A stretch of DNA of 18,125 bases from Fidelibacterota bacterium TCS55. Lineage in GTDB: Bacteria > Fidelibacterota > Marinisomatia > Marinisomatales > TCS55. Each line of letters starts with the position of its first letter. The stretch's first letter is position 1. Under the pieces are notes generated by a model that worked only from the letters and a program-made list of their open reading frames with translations, was not told the origin of the DNA and did not search any database. Shown piece after piece: positions 1-6,658 of this stretch. A program made the translations under genes and the position numbers. Where the stretch lies: assembly GCA_905182385.1 (NCBI GenBank), contig CAJJBS010000149.1, positions 1 to 18,125 on the forward strand. Direction: 5' to 3'.

Positions 1-1
1 A

Positions 2-1813
2 AATCTTGTTGTAGTCGATGGTAATTATTTTGAAAGTGATTCAAAGATAAATGAAGTCTGGATTGATGGTAATAAATTTGAAATTTCGCCAGATCCAAGA
101 GTTAAAGCTCAAGGAATATGGCGCTTATCAGAAGGAGAGAATATTTGGACTTTAACTATTTTAGATAATGGAGGTAATCTTAAAATCGATGATAAATTAA
201 TTGAATTATCTAATTATAATTTAGAAGAAGATCGTATAAAGTTCTCAATTCAAGCCGATACTTTAATTCAATCTGGAGTCTCTCGATTTCAAGGAACAAT
301 AAAAAATGAAATAGCTTCTGGAACCGTAACTTATGCAGATGGGTCTAAATCTTATTGGTCAGCTACATTTAATTCTCGCAATAAAAAACAAGTAAATAAA
401 CCAAATAAAGAGAAATTAAGTACTTTAAGTCTAGTCTTTCCAGAAGGCGCTTATGGTTTAGATAGTCCTCTTCCAAATCCAAAGACTATATTAGTTAATG
501 ATGCCACAATTTGGACATCTGGTCCAAAAGGTATTTTAAAAGAATGGGATATATTATTTCAAAATGGTAAAGTAAAAAAAATTGCAAAAAATATTTCACT
601 ACCTAGGGGAAATGCTTTAATTATTGATGGGACTGGAAAACATGTTACCCCAGGGTTGATTGATGCTCATAGTCATATGGCAGGAGAGTCTATTAATGAA
701 GGCTTTCAAAATGTTTCAGCTGAAGTAAGGATGAGAGATGTAATTGATCCTAATGATATAGCACTCTATAGAGCTTTAGCTGGAGGTCTTACAACTATTA
801 ATTTACTTCATGGTTCAGCAAACCCAATTGGTGGACAAAATGTAGTAATGAAACTTAGATGGGGTAAGTTTTCAGATGATCTTATATTTAAAGAAGCACC
901 GCAAGGAATTAAGTTTGCACTTGGAGAGAATGTAAAACGCAAACGTTCTTATGGTAGATATCCTGAAACTAGGATGGGTGTTGAGCAAGTCATAAGAGAT
1001 GCATTTACAGCTGCTCGTGATTATAAAAAGTCATGGAGCATATATAATAAAGATGTAAAACTACAACGCTCTTCTATTCCACCTAGGCGTGATCTAGAAT
1101 TAGATGCTCTAGTAGAAATAATGGAAGGTACTCGATTACTTCATTCACATTCTTATCGACAAGACGAAATTCTTATGCTTACACGTATAGCTGAAGATTT
1201 CGGTTTTACTATTGCTACTTTTCAACATGTACTTGAAGGTTATAAAGTGGCAGAGAGACTAGCCGAACATGGTGCAGGTGCATCAACGTTTTCTGACTGG
1301 TGGGCATATAAGTATGAAGTTGTTGATGCAATTGGTTACAATGGTACGCTTATGGCTAATGCTGGAGTAAATGTTTCATTTAATTCTGATAGTGATGAAT
1401 TAGCAAGACGGATGAATCTGGAGGCTGCTAAAGCTGTCAAGTATGGGGGTCTTGAAGAAGCAGAAGCATTAAAGTTTGTTACTATTAACCCTGCCAAACA
1501 ATTGAAAATAGATAAATATGTAGGTTCTTTAGAAGAAGGAAAAGATGCTGACTTTGTAATTTGGTCAGGTCATCCATTATCTTCTTATTCTATATGTGAA
1601 CAAACTTGGCTTGAAGGAAAACAATATTTTTCTATTGAACAAGATAAGTTTCTTAGAGAACGTGATTCAAAAATAAGAAATGACCTAATTCAAAAGATAT
1701 TATTATCACCTGATCATGGAGGTGAAGAAATGAAAGCTAACGGAAAAAGCGGTAACCGTTTTGACTCATGCGATGCTTTTGAATCTTATACTTATGAAGG
1801 ACAAGAAAAATGA
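2..1813 (+). CDS. Tandem amidohydrolase, C-terminal part (5' end outside window)
   Basis: The frame is open from the first complete codon at position 2, so the gene starts upstream; the internal TTG at 656 is not a credible start because strong homology precedes it. Codons 1-33 look like the closing beta-strands of a first amidohydrolase module (NLVVVDGNYF, then VWIDGNKFEI). A beta-rich spacer of about 90 residues follows (GIWRL... to SYWSATF). A second imidazolonepropionase-like amidohydrolase module runs from about residue 150. Its metal site is intact: HSH at H223/H225 in PGLIDAHSHM, further histidines at H381/H383 and H409, and the aspartate of NSDSD (D463 or D465), numbered from the first in-window codon. 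Such enzymes hydrolyse C-N bonds of cyclic amides or peptides; the substrate here is unknown. It overlaps the next gene by 4 bp (ATGA). The family call is firm, the reaction is not known. Confidence 0.9.
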   Translation, partial: NLVVVDGNYFESDSKINEVWIDGNKFEISPDPRVKAQGIWRLSEGENIWTLTILDNGGNLKIDDKLIELSNYNLEEDRIKFSIQADTLIQSGVSRFQGTIKNEIASGTVTYADGSKSYWSATFNSRNKKQVNKPNKEKLSTLSLVFPEGAYGLDSPLPNPKTILVNDATIWTSGPKGILKEWDILFQNGKVKKIAKNISLPRGNALIIDGTGKHVTPGLIDAHSHMAGESINEGFQNVSAEVRMRDVIDPNDIALYRALAGGLTTINLLHGSANPIGGQNVVMKLRWGKFSDDLIFKEAPQGIKFALGENVKRKRSYGRYPETRMGVEQVIRDAFTAARDYKKSWSIYNKDVKLQRSSIPPRRDLELDALVEIMEGTRLLHSHSYRQDEILMLTRIAEDFGFTIATFQHVLEGYKVAERLAEHGAGASTFSDWWAYKYEVVDAIGYNGTLMANAGVNVSFNSDSDELARRMNLEAAKAVKYGGLEEAEALKFVTINPAKQLKIDKYVGSLEEGKDADFVIWSGHPLSSYSICEQTWLEGKQYFSIEQDKFLRERDSKIRNDLIQKILLSPDHGGEEMKANGKSGNRFDSCDAFESYTYEGQEK

Positions 1814-3129
1814 AAAAATTATTAGTATTACTTTTATTTTCTTCTTTTATTTTTTCAAATAACCAGATTCCTGCACCTCCTCAGAAACAACCTATATTAT
1901 TAAAAAATGGTTTTATTCATACTGTCTCAAATGGAACGATTAAAGGCGCTATTTTATTTGAGAATGGAAAGATAATGCGAATAGCAGAAAAAATATCACC
2001 TTCAGTGGGAACTAAAGTAGTTGACCTTCAAGGTAAACATGTTTATCCAGGTTTAATTGCAGCCGTATCCGGTATTGGACTTGTTGAAATTAATGCAGTT
2101 CCTGTAACCAATGACCATTCTGAAAGAGGTGATTTCAATCCAAATGTTCGAGCAAATGTTGCCTATAATCCTGATTCAAAAATTATTCCAACCACAAGAT
2201 CAAACGGCGTACTTATAGCAAATGTAGCTCCTGGATCTGGTTTGGTGTCCGGTCAGTCATCAATTATGATGATGGATGGATGGACATGGGAAGAGGCTAC
2301 TCTCTTACATCCAAGTGGACTACATATAAATTGGCCTAATATGGAAATAAGAACAGGAGGACGTTTTCAAACGCCAGCTAAACGTCAAATTAATCAAAGA
2401 CAAAAAGCTTTAAAAAGCTTAGATAAAATAATCGAGAATGGTCGTGCTTATTCAAAACTTAGACAAACAAAGACTCGTAAGGCAGAAGAGTATCACAATG
2501 AAGATTTACGACTTGAAAGTCTTTTAGATTATGTAAATGGTAATCTACCTATTTACATACATGCAAATGAAGTAAGGCAAATTGAAGCCGCTGTAGCTTG
2601 GTCAAAAAGACTGCAACTTAATATTATAATTGTTGGAGGAAGAGACGCATGGAGAACCACGACATTACTTAAAACTAATAATGTTCCTGTTATTTACGAA
2701 AGTGTTACTTCACTACCATCACGTCGCTTTGAAGATTATGATCAAGCATATAAATCTCCCGCCTTACTTTATCAAGCTGGAGTTCAGTTCTGCATTGCCT
2801 CATCTGGGTCAGCTGGAGCTTCTTATAACGTCAGAAATTTACCTAACCATGCAGCAATGGCTGCTGCCTATGGTCTTCCAAAAGATATCGCATTGAGGTC
2901 AGTGACTCTTTCTGTTGCTGAGATTATAGGAATCGACAAACAAGTAGGCTCTCTTGAACCAGGTAAAGATGCAACTCTTTTCATTTCAAATGGAGATCCG
3001 TTAGATATTAGAACGAATGTGCTACAAGCTTACATTCAAGGTAGAACCATTGATATGAATGATAAACATAAAACACTATATCATAAATATCAGGAGAAGT
3101 ATCGTCAATTAGGTATTTTAAAAGAATAA
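1810..3129 (+). CDS. Secreted amidohydrolase-fold protein with degenerate metal site
   Basis: This 439-residue protein starts with a signal peptide (MKKLLVLLLFSSFIFS) and carries a typical amidohydrolase N-terminal beta-sandwich (LLKNGFIHTV) and C-terminal closing motif (VGSLEPGKDATLFISNGDPL). The barrel has lost most metal ligands. The segment normally reading PGLIDAHxH is PGLIAAVSG at residues 80-88, so both histidines are absent. Only H251 (YIHANE) matches a ligand position; the second barrel histidine is replaced around VGGRDAW and the ligand aspartate by SSGSAG. It is translationally coupled to the upstream intact amidohydrolase. A structural or regulatory partner of that enzyme is the simplest inference. 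Similar intact/degenerate pairs occur, as far as I recall, in Bacteroidota and Gemmatimonadota. It is followed directly by a terminator. Confidence 0.88.
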   Translation: MKKLLVLLLFSSFIFSNNQIPAPPQKQPILLKNGFIHTVSNGTIKGAILFENGKIMRIAEKISPSVGTKVVDLQGKHVYPGLIAAVSGIGLVEINAVPVTNDHSERGDFNPNVRANVAYNPDSKIIPTTRSNGVLIANVAPGSGLVSGQSSIMMMDGWTWEEATLLHPSGLHINWPNMEIRTGGRFQTPAKRQINQRQKALKSLDKIIENGRAYSKLRQTKTRKAEEYHNEDLRLESLLDYVNGNLPIYIHANEVRQIEAAVAWSKRLQLNIIIVGGRDAWRTTTLLKTNNVPVIYESVTSLPSRRFEDYDQAYKSPALLYQAGVQFCIASSGSAGASYNVRNLPNHAAMAAAYGLPKDIALRSVTLSVAEIIGIDKQVGSLEPGKDATLFISNGDPLDIRTNVLQAYIQGRTIDMNDKHKTLYHKYQEKYRQLGILKE

Positions 3130-3148
3130 AGTATATTTAAAGTAGGTT

Positions 3149-3184
3149 AAAAAAATAGGGCTAATAATTAGCCCTATTTTTTTA
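3149..3184. terminator. Bidirectional intrinsic terminator
   Basis: A perfect inverted repeat is centred at 3166: AGGGCTAA (3157-3164) pairs with TTAGCCCT (3168-3175), and the flanking A-tract (3149-3155) pairs with the T-tract (3177-3183). It lies 20 bp after the second amidohydrolase stop. With A-run and T-run on both sides it can end transcription from the amidohydrolase operon on the + strand and from the heme-uptake operon arriving on the - strand. Confidence 0.88.
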
Positions 3185-3278
3185 ATAGTTTAGTGCGGAA
3201 ACTAACCAAACTTGCAGAAAAAGGTCAATGAGGTAGTTTCAAAATCTGATGTCAAACGCTCCCGCACCTACGTTAAAA
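3180..3278. repeat. Nested imperfect inverted repeat between convergent operons
   Basis: Three nested pairs of arms are seen in order: TTTTAA (3180-3185) with TTAAAA (3273-3278), GTGCGG (3193-3198) with CCGCAC (3262-3267), and GAAACTA (3198-3204) with TAGTTTC (3234-3240). An unpaired 21-nt bulge (3241-3261) sits on the right side. It overlaps the end of the terminator and follows the hmuY-like stop codon. It could be a 3' stabilising structure, a remnant of a small palindromic element, or chance in AT-rich DNA. Confidence 0.4.
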
Positions 3279-3284
3279 TAACTA

Positions 3285-3800
3285 TTAATTAGATGCTAAT
3301 TCCGCAAATCTAAAGATTACAACTCCTGAACTGTACTCATCAAAACGAATCTTAAATACTTTATGAGAGACAGTATCATAAATGATATAGTTGCTATCTG
3401 AAACACTAATTTTATGTGATTGCATATCATAAATTAAGACTTCATTGTCTCCACCATATCCAAGCTTACCATTTGACGGAGCAAATAAGTTTGTCTCTGG
3501 ACTTTGACTAATATCTTCAAAGGTTGACGCTTCATCCACATTTAACATCACCGTATTATTTAGTAAGAAACTTGGCATATAATTACCACCACCAGCATCT
3601 AAGTTTTGGTATGATAAATGCCAGTTTGTACTATTTATTGCACCATCAGAAAAATTGAAATAGTAAGGACCATCATTTACATTATCCGTAGTTATTTCAA
3701 TTATATTTGCTGATTTTTCATTTTCATTTGCTTTATTATCTTCACAAGCAATAAATGGTAGCATCATTAACATTGATACTCCAATTAGTCGTTGTTTCAT
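3285..3800 (-). CDS. HmuY-like heme-binding lipoprotein
   Basis: The 171-residue protein begins with a lipoprotein signal peptide ending in the lipobox FIAC, with C19 as the lipidated residue and E20-D21 after it, which fits outer-membrane sorting. The body matches the HmuY family pattern: YYFNFSDG at about residues 46-53, the tryptophan strand NWHLSY at 59-64, and a C-terminal hairpin (VFKIRFDEY then VVIFRFAEL). HmuY proteins are surface lipoproteins that capture heme and pass it to a TonB-dependent receptor. Its start overlaps the stop of the HmuR-like receptor gene by 4 bp (ATGA), so the two are translationally coupled, the known hmuRY order. No heme ligands were assigned, because HmuY homologues use different residues. 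Sequence similarity is weak but context supports the call. Confidence 0.72.
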   Translation of the reverse strand: MKQRLIGVSMLMMLPFIACEDNKANENEKSANIIEITTDNVNDGPYYFNFSDGAINSTNWHLSYQNLDAGGGNYMPSFLLNNTVMLNVDEASTFEDISQSPETNLFAPSNGKLGYGGDNEVLIYDMQSHKISVSDSNYIIYDTVSHKVFKIRFDEYSSGVVIFRFAELASN

Positions 3801-5959
3801 TGTTTGTTCCCTTTTTTTATTTTACTTGAAATTTCGATATAAGCTGATCGTCCTACAAACGGACCAAAACGATCATTTGTATAATTATTTGCATTGTTAA
3901 GACCAATACTTAGATTAAAATAATCACTAATTTTTATTGTACTTTTTAGCATAATCAAACTGTAAGCTGGTAGTTTTTTTTCTGAAAAAACATATAATCC
4001 TTTTATTGGGTCATATTCTTGAGGTCTGTAAGAGCCTACCCACTTTGTATTAATAGAAAAATTGATAGATTTTTTTGGATATTTATAATTAACAGATCCG
4101 GTTAGTGACAAAGGAATTGTATTAGGGATAGTTTTATTTTCCCCATCAACATTATTTACCCAATTGACTCCCCATTTACTATCAAATTGGTCTGAAATTT
4201 TTAATTGGCACATTAATTCTAAACCAGAAAAAGTTGCTTTATCAATATTTTGATAACTTAACAAACCGGGCTTGATAGTGAAATCTTCTATCAAATTTTT
4301 AAATTTTGTTTGATAAAACATCAAACTCATTTGATATTTTGAAGTATTTACATATTCAATACCAATATTAATACCATCTGATTTTTCAGGCTCTAGATTA
4401 GGGTTTCCTTCAACAGAATAATTAAATTGAACATGATTCCAATCAATAAATCTTTCCATAAATGATGGAGCACGAAATCCCTGCCCCCAAGAACTTCTAA
4501 GTTTCCAGTTTTCTTTAAATCTAAACATAAATCCTACTCTTGGACTTAAGACTGAATTATATTCACTATAATTATCAAAACGTAAACCAATAATTGCACT
4601 TAATTGATTTAAAAAATCCATATCATATTGTGCAAATAAACTCTGATTATTTAACTCTTGTGTTCCAAAAAGAATACGGTCACTTTTATATTTAGCATTA
4701 TATGTTTCAAAACCAGCAGTAATTTCATTTGAGCCGAAACTTTTATTTACTAGTAACTCATATTCTAAATAATCTTCATTCGTTGTATCATCTTTTTCAA
4801 GGTCACCCCATGGTCTTAACTGGACATAATTACGAGAGTAAGTATTTGAATTAATAGATTGTTTAATATTCCAATTAGATTCAGTAAAAATATTATGAGT
4901 TAAAGAAAAACTATTCCTTAAAATTTTTGTGTCAGTGTTCATCAATTTTGATTTACCTGTTTCATTTTGATTATACATTTGAATATTAAGACTAACACTT
5001 TGATTCTCATCAAATTCCCAATCGAGACCACCTCCTAGAGTTTGTTTATCTAGCTTATCAATTTCTATTAATTGAATAGATTTATCATTTTTTATCTGGT
5101 TTAAATCAGCATTAAACTTAATTTTTACTTTATTTAATGGTTTGTATCCATTGATATTTAAGTTTTGAGAGCCATTTTTTATTCCAGTATTTTTAAATTT
5201 ATTTTGTGTATTGTTATATCGAGCAGAAACATCAATTGACTCTAAGCTATCTAAATCCTTAGTAATTATATTTATCACCCCAGCCATAGCTTCACTTCCA
5301 TAAAGAGATGAATTTGGACCTTTAACAATCTCTACTTTTTTTACTCTATTAATTAATATTTGATCAAGAGCAACTCTATTGTTAAAGCGACCCGTAATAG
5401 GTTGCCCATCCATTAAAATAAGTATATACCTTGAATCCATTCCAAGAATATTTAATACAGAACCACCTTCAACAGAGGTTTGCAAACTAACTCCTGCTCT
5501 TTGAGATAATAGATCTGCAATACTTTGCGCACCCGAATTATTAATATCTTCTTTTGATATAACCTCAGTTGCTATAGGTACATTATCATGTAATTTTTGT
5601 GTTCGAGTTCCAGTAACTACTAATTCATTCATTTTGATAAACTCTTTTGTCAAAATAAATTTGATTTCATTAATATTTTTTTTATCAAAAAATTTTGTTT
5701 GAGTTTTAAATCCTATATGAGAGGCAGTTACTTCTACTGGGAAATTAAATTCACCCGAAAAAGTGAATTTTCCATATGGATCTGTAGAAGTACCACCCAC
5801 CTTATTAATTATAATATTAGCCTGATATAGTCCACTTCTATTGTTTGCGTCAATAACTAAACCTGATATTTTATTTTTATTTACATCCTGTCTTGCATTA
5901 AGAATAGAAAATAGAATTAAAATTACATATGAAAAATTATTAAAGATTAGTTTCCCCGT
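3797..5959 (-). CDS. TonB-dependent heme receptor, HmuR-like (non-canonical start)
   Basis: The frame encodes a CarboxypepD_reg-like domain (ISGLVIDANNRSG, then GGTSTDPYGKFTF), a plug domain (from VPIATEVIS to YGSEAMAGVINIIT) and a 22-strand-type barrel. Counted from the internal GTG at 5800, it has FRAP at 442-445, H456, and NPNL at 466-469, the FRAP-His-NPNL arrangement typical of heme receptors. The GTG at 5800 cannot be the real start, because it removes the signal peptide and half of the first domain. The open frame runs upstream to a TAA at 5966-5968 without any ATG, GTG or TTG. The ACG at 5957-5959 would give GKLIFNNFSYVILILFSILNA, a good signal peptide, so an ATG-to-ACG change or an ACG/ATC start is proposed. 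It is 13 bp after the tetR stop and coupled to the hmuY-like gene. Confidence 0.8.
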   Translation of the reverse strand, partial: TGKLIFNNFSYVILILFSILNARQDVNKNKISGLVIDANNRSGLYQANIIINKVGGTSTDPYGKFTFSGEFNFPVEVTASHIGFKTQTKFFDKKNINEIKFILTKEFIKMNELVVTGTRTQKLHDNVPIATEVISKEDINNSGAQSIADLLSQRAGVSLQTSVEGGSVLNILGMDSRYILILMDGQPITGRFNNRVALDQILINRVKKVEIVKGPNSSLYGSEAMAGVINIITKDLDSLESIDVSARYNNTQNKFKNTGIKNGSQNLNINGYKPLNKVKIKFNADLNQIKNDKSIQLIEIDKLDKQTLGGGLDWEFDENQSVSLNIQMYNQNETGKSKLMNTDTKILRNSFSLTHNIFTESNWNIKQSINSNTYSRNYVQLRPWGDLEKDDTTNEDYLEYELLVNKSFGSNEITAGFETYNAKYKSDRILFGTQELNNQSLFAQYDMDFLNQLSAIIGLRFDNYSEYNSVLSPRVGFMFRFKENWKLRSSWGQGFRAPSFMERFIDWNHVQFNYSVEGNPNLEPEKSDGINIGIEYVNTSKYQMSLMFYQTKFKNLIEDFTIKPGLLSYQNIDKATFSGLELMCQLKISDQFDSKWGVNWVNNVDGENKTIPNTIPLSLTGSVNYKYPKKSINFSINTKWVGSYRPQEYDPIKGLYVFSEKKLPAYSLIMLKSTIKISDYFNLSIGLNNANNYTNDRFGPFVGRSAYIEISSKIKKGNKQ

Positions 5960-5972
5960 TCGAAATTATAAA

Positions 5973-6575
5973 CTATGTGGTACCGTAGTTTCCAATAAAT
6001 GTTGTTATAAACTCTTCCATCGTTTGCCTAGACATAGGTTTTCTTTCATTACCTAGAAAAAATAAACCGTGAAATAATCCACCTATTGCCCGCATCAAAA
6101 TATCTGAACGCATTTGAGGAAATTCTTTTTTAGCCATACCTTCTTCAAGTAATCCCTGGAAAACACCATACATTCTTCTTTGGAAACCTTTCCAAGCATG
6201 AGCATCTTCATTCAAGGAACTTGGCATTTTTTGTGGAACAGTAAATAAAAATTCAAAAAGAGATTGATTGTTTCTTACTAGACTACCAATAATATTAAGA
6301 GCATCTATAAATGTATCTTTTGGTTTATCTTTATCATGAATAACTGGTTCAATAGATTCCCATATCATTTTCCATCCACGATTTAATATCTCAATGAAAA
6401 TTTCTTCTTTAGAACTAAAATAATAATATAAGGTAGCTTTTCCAAAATCTGCCTCTTTTGCAATTTCATCCATCGTAGCTTTTTCAATACCATTATTTTT
6501 AAAAACAGTTAAGGCAGCTTTTATAATTTGCTCTTTACGAAATTCGCGTTCTTTTGTTTGTCTATCAGATATCAT
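5973..6575 (-). CDS. TetR-family transcriptional regulator
   Basis: The 200-residue protein has the standard TetR N-terminal helix-turn-helix: IIKAALTVFKNNGIEKATMDEIA followed by KATLYYYFSSKEEIF (about residues 17-60). The C-terminal ligand-binding half contains WKGFQRRMYGVFQGLL and a final helix AIGGLFHGLFF; the ligand cannot be read from it. It lies between two TonB receptor genes on the same strand. The next gene, the HmuR-like receptor, starts about 13 bp after its stop, so tetR, hmuR-like and hmuY-like probably form one transcript. A 20-bp palindrome 20 bp before its start codon could be its own operator. A heme- or iron-responsive role is inferred from position only. Confidence 0.92.
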   Translation of the reverse strand: MISDRQTKEREFRKEQIIKAALTVFKNNGIEKATMDEIAKEADFGKATLYYYFSSKEEIFIEILNRGWKMIWESIEPVIHDKDKPKDTFIDALNIIGSLVRNNQSLFEFLFTVPQKMPSSLNEDAHAWKGFQRRMYGVFQGLLEEGMAKKEFPQMRSDILMRAIGGLFHGLFFLGNERKPMSRQTMEEFITTFIGNYGTT

Positions 6576-6594
6576 TTCAACTTAGCATTTCATG

Positions 6595-6614
6595 TTTCGA
6601 ATCTTAAGTCGAAA
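6595..6614. promoter_or_regulatory. Candidate TetR operator upstream of the tetR-hmuR-hmuY genes
   Basis: Inverted repeat TTTCGA-N8-TCGAAA lies in the 83-bp gap between the FecA-like receptor and tetR, 20 bp upstream of the tetR start. Length and symmetry fit a TetR dimer site. There is no Fur-like AATGAGA motif in this gap, in contrast to the two upstream iron genes. No convincing -35/-10 pair was found. Confidence 0.45.
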
Positions 6615-6658
6615 ATTAAACTAAAGATATATATATGACCAAACAAAATTATTTTTAT

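Noticed and set aside
656..1813. Amidohydrolase starting at the TTG at 656
   Set aside because: The frame is open to the left edge and upstream codons encode recognisable amidohydrolase sequence, so the gene is a longer protein cut by the window edge.
2630..2896. 88-codon + strand open frame inside the second amidohydrolase gene
   Set aside because: It lies wholly within a well-supported gene in another frame and shows no domain-like sequence; the same applies to the antisense frames over fadE, fadA and fadN.
3180..3278. Possible integron attC site, because GTTAAAA lies near the right end of a folded repeat
   Set aside because: The left end lacks a RYYYAAC box (it reads TTTTAAT), the right box does not fit GTTRRRY, and no integrase or gene-cassette layout is present.
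5841..6056. 71-codon + strand open frame antisense to the receptor N-terminus and tetR end
   Set aside because: It overlaps two real genes on the opposite strand and has no recognisable motif or ribosome-binding site.
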